Of a stretch of DNA of 10,154 bases, positions 1-7,805 are shown in pieces (within the stretch, counting starts at the first letter, position 1; every line of letters starts with the position of its first letter). Source of the stretch: Actinomycetes bacterium (GTDB lineage: Bacteria > Actinomycetota > Humimicrobiia > Humimicrobiales > Humimicrobiaceae); the NCBI GenBank assembly GCA_030603375.1, contig JAUVXY010000043.1, forward strand, positions 1 to 10,154, given 5' to 3'. The notes beneath the pieces were generated by a model. That model searched no databases and was not told where the DNA came from. It saw only the letters and a list, made by a program, of their open reading frames with translations. Made by a program: the position numbers and the translations under genes.

Positions 1-1
1 A

Positions 2-505
2 TCAATAGATAATTTTTCAGAAACACCTCCTGAAAGATTTTATGCAAAAATGGAAAAAGATGATTATTTCTTTTACTGTGAGTATTTCTTTAAAGATTAT
101 GTGGATATGAAGATAGATGAAATTCTTTTATCTTCAGGTGATAAAAATTCCGATTACAGCCGAATTGATGATTTACTAAAAGCTGATACCGATATTATAA
201 GTATTACCTACCAGATAAAACTCCCAGCCAGGGTAGTAAAAAGTAACGCTGATATTGTAGGAGATAACAATATAGCTATCTGGAATATAAAATATGGGGA
301 ACAGAAATATATATCTCTGGAAGGCAAAAAGACAAAATTTCTACCATACTTTTTAATTGTAGTTTTAGGAGTTATAGGGATTTTTATTATATTTATTATT
401 TTTGCCCTTGTATTCAGCTCCAGAAGAAGCAGAACCGGCCCCAAAAATAAAAAGCCGTTTTATACTTATGATAATTATTTTAAGAAAGACAGATATTTCA
501 GGTAG
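2..505 (+). CDS. LppM-like (DUF3153-type) membrane-anchored protein, 5' truncated by the window edge
   Basis: The frame is open to the left edge (codons run from position 2), so the first in-frame ATG at 50 is probably internal and the N-terminus is missing. Counting from that ATG, residues 50-92 read as an LppM/DUF3153-style beta domain: a YQIKLPARVVKSNADIVG stretch, then an IAIWNIKYGE strand, the usual pattern of 'lPG-vv-sNad-v-gn-v-W-l--ge'. Residues 98-122 form one strongly hydrophobic membrane segment, followed at once by a basic RRSR patch and a polar tail. This predicts an outside domain with a cytoplasmic C-terminus by the positive-inside rule. Family members are usually lipoproteins or single-pass proteins of unknown or envelope-related role; no enzymatic motif is visible. 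The gene ends 17 bases before the fumarase beta subunit on the same strand and may be cotranscribed with it. Family assignment is by pattern only. Confidence 0.6.
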   Translation, partial: SIDNFSETPPERFYAKMEKDDYFFYCEYFFKDYVDMKIDEILLSSGDKNSDYSRIDDLLKADTDIISITYQIKLPARVVKSNADIVGDNNIAIWNIKYGEQKYISLEGKKTKFLPYFLIVVLGVIGIFIIFIIFALVFSSRRSRTGPKNKKPFYTYDNYFKKDRYFR

Positions 506-522
506 CGAGGCCAAAATTTTAT

Positions 523-1077
523 ATGAACAGCGAAATCCTAAAATTGATAACTCCTCTGAGTGAAGATAAAATAAAAAAATTAAGATCAGGGGATACAGTT
601 TATCTTAGCGGCACCATTGTCGGGGCAAGAGACATGGCTCACAGACGAATGGTAAAAGCCATAAAAAATGGAGAGAAATTACCTGTAAGCCTTCAAAATG
701 AGACAATATTCTATGTTGGTCCGTCTCCAGCACCCCCGGATAAAATTAGCGGGAGCATCGGCCCTACCACAAGCGCAAGAATGGATAGTCTAACAGAACC
801 TTTGCTAAAAAATGGGCTCAAAGCTATGATAGGGAAAGGGAAGCGAAGTGAAGACTATAAGAAACTCCTGATAAAATACAGGGCTGTGTATCTGGTTACA
901 ATTGGAGGTGCTTCTGCATTCCTTTCTACAAAAGTAAAAGAAATTAAAAAAATAGCTTATAGGGATTTAGGCGCTGAAGCTTTATACAGCATAACTGTAA
1001 AAGACTTTCCATTGTTTGTAGCTTATGATATTTATGGTGGAGATGTGTTCAAATTAGCAGAAGCTGGCAGCAGGTAA
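523..1077 (+). CDS. Class I (Fe-S) fumarate hydratase / tartrate dehydratase, beta subunit
   Basis: This is the beta subunit (C-terminal half equivalent) of a two-subunit iron-sulfur hydro-lyase, interconverting fumarate and malate in the cytosol; L(+)-tartrate dehydratase cannot be excluded because the families share all visible motifs. The 184-residue length is normal for a free beta subunit. Hallmarks are RDMAHRR (36-42), FYVGPSPAPP (63-72), the substrate-loop motif GPTTSARMD (80-88), a GKG turn (104-106), the IGGASAFL segment (127-134) and the DLGAEAL plus FPLFVAYD strands near the C-terminus. The start follows a GAGG at 507-510 with a rather long 12-base spacer, so the ribosome site is only moderate. 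Its partner alpha subunit is not downstream on the same strand, as in most genomes, but faces it on the opposite strand with 5 bases between the stop codons. Confidence 0.93.
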   Translation: MNSEILKLITPLSEDKIKKLRSGDTVYLSGTIVGARDMAHRRMVKAIKNGEKLPVSLQNETIFYVGPSPAPPDKISGSIGPTTSARMDSLTEPLLKNGLKAMIGKGKRSEDYKKLLIKYRAVYLVTIGGASAFLSTKVKEIKKIAYRDLGAEALYSITVKDFPLFVAYDIYGGDVFKLAEAGSR

Positions 1078-1082
1078 AATAA

Positions 1083-1940
1083 CTACCCGGAAAATATGTT
1101 TGACGAAGCTCTCCTAACAGAATGGCACCCCAGAAAGACTGCAAGCGGCAGTGTAGCCATGTGACAGGGTGCATATTCTATGTTGCACGACAGTGCAGTA
1201 GTCTTTCCCCCCAGGCCCTGCGGACCGATTCCGCTGCTGTTTATTTCCTTTAAAATCTTATCTTCCAGTCTCCTGTATCTTGTATCACTGCTCCTGACAT
1301 TTAAGTTTCTAAAGACAGCTTTTCTTGCAAGCTTTGTGACCTCTGAAGATGTCGATCCTATACCAATTCCAACTACCCCGGGAGGGCAGCATTTTGTAAC
1401 ATTTTCCTTAACCACATTTACAACTTTTTCCAATATTTCTTCCTCACCCGATGAAGGGTTAAGCGTAAAAAGATATGAACAGTTCTCGCTGCCTCCGCCT
1501 TTTAGATTTATTTCTATAAAAATACCAGTGCCTGGAGCAAAACAAATATCAATAACAGCAGGGGTGTTGTTAAATGTATTTTTTCTATCAAATAATGGAT
1601 CACTTACAATTGACTTTCGAAGATAACATTTTTCGTAAACTTCTGCCACTTCCTGATTTAAACAACTGTTTAGATTTGCCATATCTTCTGTGCAGACACC
1701 GGAGCCAATGGTTAAATTAATATATGCTGTTCCGCAATCCTGGCATAACGGCAGTCTCTCACGTCTGGCAATCTCTTCATTTTCTAAGATATAGTCCAGT
1801 ACTTTTCTGGCAGTTGGATTTGTTTCTTTAACTCTAAATTTCTTTATAGCATCAACTATATCAGCCGGCAGATTGAAATTTGCCTCAATCAGCAGCTTTT
1901 TTACTTCCTTTGCTATATCTGAATTTTTTATTATTTGCAT
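1083..1940 (-). CDS. Class I (Fe-S) fumarate hydratase / tartrate dehydratase, alpha subunit
   Basis: This is the catalytic iron-sulfur subunit of the heteromeric fumarase, 285 residues, the usual length for a free alpha subunit. The three expected cluster cysteines are present: C66 in ERLPLCQDCG, C185 in KCCPPGVVGIGIG and C272 in FLGCHSVRR. Further family signatures are GGGSEN (148-153), the GIGPQGLGGKTTAL loop (237-250) and APCHMATLP (257-265). The start is fixed by homology, because the first residues (MQIIKNSDIAKEVKKLLIEA) already match the normal N-terminus and the next Met is residue 87. It therefore overlaps the end of topA by 56 bases, and is probably translated from a topA readthrough message. 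The only Shine-Dalgarno-like bases are a weak GGGT just upstream. Oddities: the near-invariant CQDTG is CQDCG, GSENM is GSENC, and there are 12 cysteines in all. The partner beta subunit is convergent at 523-1077. Confidence 0.94.
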   Translation of the reverse strand: MQIIKNSDIAKEVKKLLIEANFNLPADIVDAIKKFRVKETNPTARKVLDYILENEEIARRERLPLCQDCGTAYINLTIGSGVCTEDMANLNSCLNQEVAEVYEKCYLRKSIVSDPLFDRKNTFNNTPAVIDICFAPGTGIFIEINLKGGGSENCSYLFTLNPSSGEEEILEKVVNVVKENVTKCCPPGVVGIGIGSTSSEVTKLARKAVFRNLNVRSSDTRYRRLEDKILKEINSSGIGPQGLGGKTTALSCNIEYAPCHMATLPLAVFLGCHSVRRASSNIFSG

Positions 1941-4008
1941 TTTTACCCGGACAAATATTATTTATACATAAATCCCAGGGCCTTCTTCCCTTTCTTATAA
2001 CTCTGACTACTGGATACCCGCAGTGCTTGCATTTCTGTTCTGTTGTTAATATAAGTCCATTTTGTGGAAGAGAAAAAGTATTTGTACATTTTGGGTAGGC
2101 ACTGCACCCTATAAATCTTTTTTTAGTTTTTCTTGAAGTCCTTATTATTAAATTTCCATCACAGTCTTTATCCATACACTTGCCTACAATAAGATCTTTC
2201 TTTATTCCATCTTTTATCTCCTGAGAAATTTCTTCTTTTCCATTTTTTAAATTAACCATAATATCTTTCAGCATTTCCCTGGACTTGTCTACTACTTCTT
2301 CCTTTGTTTGGTCACCGCTTGCAATCCCATCCATGTACATCTCAAGCTCTGAAGTCATATCAGGCGATGATATTTTTTCAGCATGTTTTTTAAGCATTTT
2401 TATAACAGCAACAGCTTTCTCGGAAGGAGTAAGCGGATTTCCATGTATATATCCTCTTTGCATTAGATTTTGTATAATTGTATGACGCGTAGCTTTTGTT
2501 CCAAGCCCAAGTTCTTCCATTTTTTCTACCAGCCTGCCCTGTGTATATCTTGAAGACGGTTTTGTCTGTTTGTCTAAAATCTCTTTCCCGGAAACCGTAA
2601 GTATCTGCTTAGCTTCCAGATCTGGGATAAAAACGTCTTCATGCTTAAAATAAGGATAAAACTTTGTCCATCCTAACTTTATAATATTAGAGCCATTGGC
2701 CCTGAACAGTTCCCCGCCTATATCTATATCAGCCGTTATGCTTTTGACTTCCGCTGAAGGAAGCAGGGTGCACATAAACCTTCTGACAATTAATTCATAT
2801 AACTTCCAAACATCACTCTTCAGGTTTTTCTTTTCTGCCACTGACGTTGGATAAATAGGTGGGTGGTCTGTTGATCTTTTCTTTCCCCTGCTTGCTACAA
2901 TCTTTTCCTGTGATATTACTTCCCTGCTCATTTCTTTAAATTCATCAGATTTATCAAACATTTTAGCTATTTCACTGATGCCTATAGAAGAGGGGTATAC
3001 TGTATTATCAGTTCTGGGATAGCTTATATACCCGTTCATATACAAATTTTCAGCAATACTTATTGTCCTTGCAGCTGCAAATCCAATTGCATTGGCGATC
3101 ACAATGAGAGAAGTGGTATTAAAAGGAGCAGGCGGTGCTAGCTTTCTGGTTTTTTCTGTTACCCCTAAAACAGTGCCGCTATCTTTTATATTATTATAAG
3201 CTTTATAGGCTTCATCTTTTTTTAAAAATCTTTTTTTCTTATGAGTTGCCTCGAATTCCTGTCCAGATTTTGTTGCAAGTTTTACATTAACTACCCAATA
3301 CAGAATTGGAACAAAAGACTTTATTTCCATTTCTCTGTTAACTATGAGTGTTAGAGTCGGAGTTTGGACTCTTCCCACTGATAAATACTTATCCCATATC
3401 TGGAAGGAAGCAAGCGATATAAAACGGGTCAGGGTTGCACCCCATATTAGATCTATGTCCTGCCTTGCTCTGCCTGCGAAAGCTAAATTCAAATCTACTT
3501 TTCCCAATTTTGCAAATGCCTCGTTTATGTCTCTGGGTGTAATTGCAGAAAATTTTGCTCTTTTTACCGGTGCAAGGGAATTTTTTTCTTTAACTACCTG
3601 CCATGCATCATAGCCTATAAGCTCGCCTTCCCTGTCAAAGTCAGTTGCCAGTATGATTTCGCTTGTATCGTCAGCCATCTTTTTTAAAGCTTTTACATAA
3701 TCTGCTTTCACTCTTGTTGACTTTTTACTGGCTGCTTTTTTATTTGTTGATTTTTCTTTAATTGGTACTTTTTCTATTCTGGCAGTTATCAGCTCCATGG
3801 GATCTACCTTAACCCAATTTGCATACTCTTTTGGATAGCCTACTTGCATTATATGGCCCCTGAGGCCCATGACCTTATAATCTTCATCCCCAATCTTAAA
3901 GCCATAAACAGGAACACCGCAAATTTTTTCTTCTGCCAGCCCATCGCCTGACAAAATCTTTGCTATTCTTCTTGCTGCTATTTCTTTTTCACTTATTATA
4001 AGCTTCAA
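1885..4008 (-). CDS. topA: Type IA DNA topoisomerase, archaeal-TopA-like, with two C-terminal zinc ribbons
   Basis: This type IA topoisomerase relaxes negatively supercoiled DNA by cutting and passing single strands. Residues 1-140 are the TOPRIM domain, with the N-terminal glutamate in ISEKE and the metal-binding DFDREGE at 123-129 (D123, D125, E127). A lysine-rich linker (85-101) interrupts it. The core contains RARQDIDLIWGATLTRF (180-196), LSVGRVQTPTL (209-219) and the active-site GYISYPRTDN, where Y330 forms the covalent DNA link. Two four-cysteine zinc ribbons follow: C611/C616/C635/C641 and C660/C663/C681/C686. The order and wording of the core motifs resemble archaeal TopA more than E. 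coli TopA; that subfamily call is by eye. The start is a TTG, chosen because a good GGAG sits 7 bases upstream and the N-terminal KLIISEKE strand matches the family. The last 18 residues, after the final cysteine, overlap the fumarase alpha start. Confidence 0.95.
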   Translation of the reverse strand: MKLIISEKEIAARRIAKILSGDGLAEEKICGVPVYGFKIGDEDYKVMGLRGHIMQVGYPKEYANWVKVDPMELITARIEKVPIKEKSTNKKAASKKSTRVKADYVKALKKMADDTSEIILATDFDREGELIGYDAWQVVKEKNSLAPVKRAKFSAITPRDINEAFAKLGKVDLNLAFAGRARQDIDLIWGATLTRFISLASFQIWDKYLSVGRVQTPTLTLIVNREMEIKSFVPILYWVVNVKLATKSGQEFEATHKKKRFLKKDEAYKAYNNIKDSGTVLGVTEKTRKLAPPAPFNTTSLIVIANAIGFAAARTISIAENLYMNGYISYPRTDNTVYPSSIGISEIAKMFDKSDEFKEMSREVISQEKIVASRGKKRSTDHPPIYPTSVAEKKNLKSDVWKLYELIVRRFMCTLLPSAEVKSITADIDIGGELFRANGSNIIKLGWTKFYPYFKHEDVFIPDLEAKQILTVSGKEILDKQTKPSSRYTQGRLVEKMEELGLGTKATRHTIIQNLMQRGYIHGNPLTPSEKAVAVIKMLKKHAEKISSPDMTSELEMYMDGIASGDQTKEEVVDKSREMLKDIMVNLKNGKEEISQEIKDGIKKDLIVGKCMDKDCDGNLIIRTSRKTKKRFIGCSAYPKCTNTFSLPQNGLILTTEQKCKHCGYPVVRVIRKGRRPWDLCINNICPGKNANNKKFRYSKGSKKAAD

Positions 4009-4015
4009 CTGTAAA

Positions 4016-4019
4016 CTCC
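4016..4019 (-). promoter_or_regulatory. Shine-Dalgarno site of topA (supports the TTG start)
   Basis: On the minus strand a GGAG lies 7 bases before the TTG at 4008, inside a purine-rich run (AGAGGATCCGGAG). It is the clearest ribosome binding site in the window. It shows that the organism uses the anti-Shine-Dalgarno system and accepts TTG as a start codon. Confidence 0.7.
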
Positions 4020-4235
4020 GGATCCTCTAAATTTATGTATAAAATACTGCGTAAATAAAATCATACCTGAATAGTTTCTGGATTTGAAATAATAACATTA
4101 AAAAATAAATAAATCCAAAATTTCATATTTTCTATCATTTTTACACAGGTAATAAACCAGTAAATCCTGTATTATAACTAAAGTCTATTATTTTGAGGTT
4201 ATTTTTAATTCTTTTTTATTTAACAGATATTATTG

Positions 4236-4241
4236 TATAAT
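4236..4241 (+). promoter_or_regulatory. -10 element of the nadA promoter
   Basis: A consensus TATAAT ends 5 bases before a possible TTG start codon (4247) and 38 bases before the in-frame ATG (4280). Transcription would start about 4247-4249, so it argues for translation from the ATG with a leader of roughly 32 bases, unless the TTG is used leaderlessly. There is no convincing -35 box at 16-18 bases upstream. Confidence 0.55.
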
Positions 4242-4279
4242 TTAGCTTGATATTAAAAAATATTAAGTATTTAAAACCT

Positions 4280-5194
4280 ATGAATAGTGATATAGAATTT
4301 GCTGATAGCATAATCAAATTAAAAAACAAAAAAGATGCCTTGATACTTGCACATAACTATCAGATAGGCGAAGTGCAGGATATTGCAGACTTTGTAGGGG
4401 ACTCCCTGCAATTAAGCATAGAAGCCTCCAAAACTAAAAACAAAATTATAGTATTTTGCGGAGTGCATTTTATGGCAGAAACTGCAAAAATACTATCTCC
4501 GGAAAAGAAGGTGCTGCTGCCTGATACTAGCAGTGGCTGCCCAATGGCAGATATGATTACTGCCTCACAGCTTAGAGAGCTAAAAAACAAATACCCTGAT
4601 GCAGTCGTTGTGTGCTATGTTAATTCAAGTGCAGAAGTTAAAGCCTTGAGCGATATATGCTGTACATCTTCCAATGCCGTAGGTGTAGTAGAATCTATTC
4701 CAGAAAATAAAAGAGTTATATTTATTCCAGACAAATACCTTGGAAGCTATGTTCAGAGTGAAACAAAAAGAGAAATGATCCTGTGGGACGGTTATTGTCC
4801 TGTCCATGTTCTAATTAATGTAAAAAGTATAATTCAGTTTAAAAAAGAACATTTGGATGCACCGGTTATTGCGCATCCAGAATGCACACCTGATGTATTA
4901 AATATGGCAGATAAGGTTACAAGCACCGGAGGTATGGTAAATTATGTAAAAAGATCCAGCAAAAAGGAATTTATAATAGGAACTGAGATTGGTATAATTC
5001 ACAGACTTCAGAAAGAAAACCTCAATAAAATTTTTTATCCCGCTTCAAAACAGGCCATCTGCCCGGATATGAAACTTATAAATTTAGAAAAATTATTCTG
5101 GGCTCTTGAAGAAGAAAAATATGAAGTAAAACTTCCTGAAAAAATCCTGACAGGAGCCAGATCTTCTATTGATAAAATGATAAGCTTAACTTAA
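4280..5194 (+). CDS. nadA: Quinolinate synthase (iron-sulfur)
   Basis: NadA condenses iminoaspartate with dihydroxyacetone phosphate to give quinolinate, the second step of NAD synthesis from aspartate, using an oxygen-labile [4Fe-4S] cluster in the cytosol. Counting from the ATG (304 residues), the substrate-binding AHNYQ is near 25-29. The three cluster cysteines are C87 (SSGCPMAD), C173 (DGYCPVH) and C261 (AICPDMK), with the spacing of 86 and 88 seen in the short thermophile-type enzymes. VGDSLQLS, HPECTPDV and IGTEIGIIH are also typical. An upstream in-frame TTG at 4247 would add 11 residues. I prefer the ATG because it gives the usual N-terminus and because the TTG coincides with the predicted transcription start. 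No Shine-Dalgarno is obvious for either. First gene of the nadA-nadB-nadC operon; 4 bases separate it from nadB. Confidence 0.96.
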   Translation: MNSDIEFADSIIKLKNKKDALILAHNYQIGEVQDIADFVGDSLQLSIEASKTKNKIIVFCGVHFMAETAKILSPEKKVLLPDTSSGCPMADMITASQLRELKNKYPDAVVVCYVNSSAEVKALSDICCTSSNAVGVVESIPENKRVIFIPDKYLGSYVQSETKREMILWDGYCPVHVLINVKSIIQFKKEHLDAPVIAHPECTPDVLNMADKVTSTGGMVNYVKRSSKKEFIIGTEIGIIHRLQKENLNKIFYPASKQAICPDMKLINLEKLFWALEEEKYEVKLPEKILTGARSSIDKMISLT

Positions 5195-5198
5195 AAGT

Positions 5199-6881
5199 AT
5201 GTTGCCAAGATTTATAGTAGACCCATCATTATGCGAAAAGATTTACGATTACTGTGATTGCATCATTGTTGGCACAGGAATTGCAGGTCTTTCTACAGCT
5301 ATGAGAATATCAAAATATACCGGGATAAAAATATTTACCAAAAGCTCAATGTCTGAATCAAATACATGGTATGCACAGGGTGGAATGGCTGCAGTTATAA
5401 AGAAACCTGACATGTGGAAAAACCATTACGAAGACACGGTTAAGGCTGGCCAGGGTCTCTGTGACAAGAAGGCTGTAGAAATTTTGGTAAAAAATGCTCC
5501 CAAAATGATAGAAGGGCTAATTGAAATTGGTGTAAATTTTGACATTTCTGAGGGAGAAATTAGTTTAACTACTGAGGGTGGGCATAGTTTTCCACGGATA
5601 CTCCACTCAGGTGGAGACGCAACGGGAGAAGAAATTGAAAAAAAATTGGTAAATTATACTAAAGGACTAAAGAAAGTTGAAGTTTTTCCTGAGTACTTTG
5701 TTTTAGACATATTAACTTATAACAACAGGTGTATTGGTATTATTGGAATAAATACAAATACGAACACAATAGAAATACACCCGGCATCCAATGTTGTAAT
5801 TGCAAGCGGTGGAATTGGGCAGCTTTACGAACTTACTACAAACCCTTCTATTTCTACAGGCGACGGAATTGCTGCAGCTTATAGGGCAAGTGCAGAAGTC
5901 AAGGATATTGAATTCATTCAATTTCATCCTACAGTATTTAAAACCAGAGACGGCAAGCTGTTTTTGATAAGCGAAGCATTAAGAGGCGAAGGAGCTTATC
6001 TCAGGGATTGTAATAAAGGTAGGTTTATGCTGGGAAAACACAAGAGAGCAGAACTTGCTCCAAGAGACATAGTGGTAAAAGAAATGGTAAAAGTAATGAA
6101 AAACACCAGTTGTGATTTTGTTTATTTGGATGCAACCCATCTGTCAGAAAGCCTTCTGAAAATACGTTTTCCAAATATTATTTCTAAACTGAAAGAGAAT
6201 GGGTTGGATTTGAAGAACGACTTAATAAAAATATCTCCTGCCGCTCATTACCTCAACGGAGGGGTAAAAACTAATTATGCAGGATTAACAAATATAGACG
6301 GTCTCTACTGTTGTGGCGAAGCCGCTGCCACAGGAGCTCATGGAGCGAACAGGCTCGCAAGCAATTCCCTGATTGAAGGTTTAGTTTTCGGTTGGAAAAT
6401 TTATGAAAATATTACCACCTCTCTGAATAAAAAAACTGAAAAAACAAAAAAGGAAATAATTAGTGACATAATTAAGCTAACTGGTAAAAACAGTAAAACC
6501 ACCCTGGCTCTGTCAAAACAAAAAAAAGGAATGGAATGTAAAAAAATAAAAGAATTGGATATAAAATCTCTCATAGCTGACTTCAGACATATGATGAGCG
6601 AGAAAGTTGGTATATTAAGAGACAAAAAAAGCCTAAAAGATGCGCAGGATTTTATAGATTCTCATATCAGTATTAGCCGTCTTTACAATAAGAGAGATAA
6701 AGATACGGCAGAGTTAGTTAATATGCTGACTGTTGCTAAATTAATAGTAAAAGCTGCAAGTCTGAGGAAAGAAAGCAGGGGAACACACCAAAGAAATGAT
6801 TTCCTGGAAAAAGATGACAGAAACTGGAAAAAACATATAATATTAAAAAAAGATAAGTTTTATTTTGAGCCAGTAAAATAA
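5199..6881 (+). CDS. nadB: L-aspartate oxidase (FAD)
   Basis: NadB oxidises L-aspartate to iminoaspartate, which feeds NadA directly. It belongs to the succinate dehydrogenase/fumarate reductase flavoprotein family and can use fumarate instead of oxygen as acceptor, which suits an anaerobe. The 560 residues show the FAD-binding GTGIAG (25-30), the WYAQGGMAAV loop (57-66), TTEGGHS (124-130, with E126), FHPTVF (242-247), LRGEGAYL (261-268), APRD with R289, and PAAHY with H350. The GEAAATGAHGANRLASNSL motif lies at 373-391. H243, R289 and H350 each sit one residue from the known E. coli active-site positions, so the core is uninterrupted. After a lysine-rich linker (about 408-455) comes the C-terminal three-helix domain with the SRGTHQRNDF signature. 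No membrane segment is present. It is 4 bases after nadA and 54 bases before nadC, with no clear Shine-Dalgarno, which suggests translational coupling to nadA. Confidence 0.96.
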   Translation: MLPRFIVDPSLCEKIYDYCDCIIVGTGIAGLSTAMRISKYTGIKIFTKSSMSESNTWYAQGGMAAVIKKPDMWKNHYEDTVKAGQGLCDKKAVEILVKNAPKMIEGLIEIGVNFDISEGEISLTTEGGHSFPRILHSGGDATGEEIEKKLVNYTKGLKKVEVFPEYFVLDILTYNNRCIGIIGINTNTNTIEIHPASNVVIASGGIGQLYELTTNPSISTGDGIAAAYRASAEVKDIEFIQFHPTVFKTRDGKLFLISEALRGEGAYLRDCNKGRFMLGKHKRAELAPRDIVVKEMVKVMKNTSCDFVYLDATHLSESLLKIRFPNIISKLKENGLDLKNDLIKISPAAHYLNGGVKTNYAGLTNIDGLYCCGEAAATGAHGANRLASNSLIEGLVFGWKIYENITTSLNKKTEKTKKEIISDIIKLTGKNSKTTLALSKQKKGMECKKIKELDIKSLIADFRHMMSEKVGILRDKKSLKDAQDFIDSHISISRLYNKRDKDTAELVNMLTVAKLIVKAASLRKESRGTHQRNDFLEKDDRNWKKHIILKKDKFYFEPVK

Positions 6882-6935
6882 AGTTCTCAGGTTATAAATT
6901 ATTAAAATATTATCTTTAACTAATTATCAAAAAAT

Positions 6936-7805
6936 ATGAAAAACAAAATTTACAAAAATGAGGTACTGGATATAATAAGAGCTGCAATCTCTGAAGATTT
7001 AGGTGGCTATGGAGATATTACTTCTAAATATTTAATATCCTCGGATGACAAAATATCATCTTATGTCATATGTAAAGAAAAGGAAGGCGCTGTGCTAAGC
7101 GGCTTAGATATAGCCTGTTATATTATGGAAGAAATTGATGCAAGCCTTGAGTTTAAAAAACTAAAACATGATGGCCAGAAGCTAAACTGCAAAGACAGGA
7201 TTTGCACAATAAATGGGCCTGCACTGTCAATAATTAAAGCAGAAAGAACCTGTCTTAATTTTATCCAGCATATGTCCGGAATAGCAACCATAACTAATAA
7301 GTTTTCCACCATTGCTTCCCGCTATAATGTTAAAATTGCAGATACAAGAAAAACAAAACCACTCCTTAGAAAATTAGAAAAATATGCAGTATTGTGCGGA
7401 GGAGGCTATAACCATAGATTCGGACTTTTTGATGGAGTACTTATAAAAGATAACCATATCACAGCAGCAGGAGGAGTAAAGAAAGCTGTAAATAAAGTGA
7501 GGGACAAAATTCCGCACAGCTTAAAAATTGAAGTAGAAGTAAAAAATTTATCAGAGTTAAAAGGAGCTATGAGCTGCAAAGTAGATATAATTATGTTAGA
7601 CAATATGGATCCCAAACAAGCAAAAGAGGCAGCTGCCATAGTAAAAAGAGAGATGGGAAGCTCTTGCCTGGTAGAAATCTCAGGCAATGTGAATTTAAAT
7701 AATTTAGAAGATTACTGCAAAACAGGAATTGATTTAATTTCAGTAGGTTACATCACTCATTCTGCGCCTGCTGTTGATTTCTCATTAGAGTTTGTCTCAT
7801 CTTAA
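6936..7805 (+). CDS. nadC: Nicotinate-nucleotide pyrophosphorylase (carboxylating), QPRTase
   Basis: NadC transfers phosphoribosyl from PRPP to quinolinate with loss of CO2, giving nicotinate mononucleotide and completing the pathway encoded by this operon. The 289 residues are of normal family length. Motifs are EDLGGYGDIT (20-29), ERTCLNFIQHMSGIAT (103-118), ADTRKTKP (135-142), GGGYNHRFGLFDGVLIKDNH (155-174), the IEVEV strand (198-202) with an acidic residue at E199, MLDNM (220-224) and ISGNV (248-252), which line the quinolinate and PRPP sites of the alpha/beta barrel. The 54-base gap from nadB is AT-rich and holds no obvious separate promoter or terminator, so cotranscription is likely. 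Its stop codon lies inside the last codons of the convergent patatin-like gene (9-base overlap). No recognisable intrinsic terminator follows. Confidence 0.96.
   Translation: MKNKIYKNEVLDIIRAAISEDLGGYGDITSKYLISSDDKISSYVICKEKEGAVLSGLDIACYIMEEIDASLEFKKLKHDGQKLNCKDRICTINGPALSIIKAERTCLNFIQHMSGIATITNKFSTIASRYNVKIADTRKTKPLLRKLEKYAVLCGGGYNHRFGLFDGVLIKDNHITAAGGVKKAVNKVRDKIPHSLKIEVEVKNLSELKGAMSCKVDIIMLDNMDPKQAKEAAAIVKREMGSSCLVEISGNVNLNNLEDYCKTGIDLISVGYITHSAPAVDFSLEFVSS

Larger units (their letters stand above)
4009..4279. promoter_or_regulatory. Divergent promoter region between topA and nadABC
   Basis: This very AT-rich spacer separates two outward-facing transcription units. On the plus strand a perfect TATAAT (4236-4241) serves nadA. 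On the minus strand a TATACA (plus-strand 4036-4041) is a weaker candidate for topA, about 28 bases from its start codon. Neither has a good -35 hexamer at the normal distance. An imperfect dyad ACAGG (4145-4149) / CCTGT (4166-4170) with a 16-base spacer could be an operator or chance. I recognise no NiaR, NrtR or NadQ operator and no riboswitch. Confidence 0.5.

Noticed and set aside
1180..1626. Open frame of 148 codons on the plus strand
   Set aside because: It lies entirely antisense to the fumarase alpha subunit, which has full family motifs; the translation shows no domain and is low in complexity.
4145..4170. ACAGG/CCTGT dyad as a NAD-repressor operator
   Set aside because: Only 5 base pairs with a 16-base spacer, and it does not match any NiaR, NrtR or NadQ site I know.
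7406..7687. Open frame of 93 codons on the minus strand
   Set aside because: It is a shadow of nadC, with no start context or motif.
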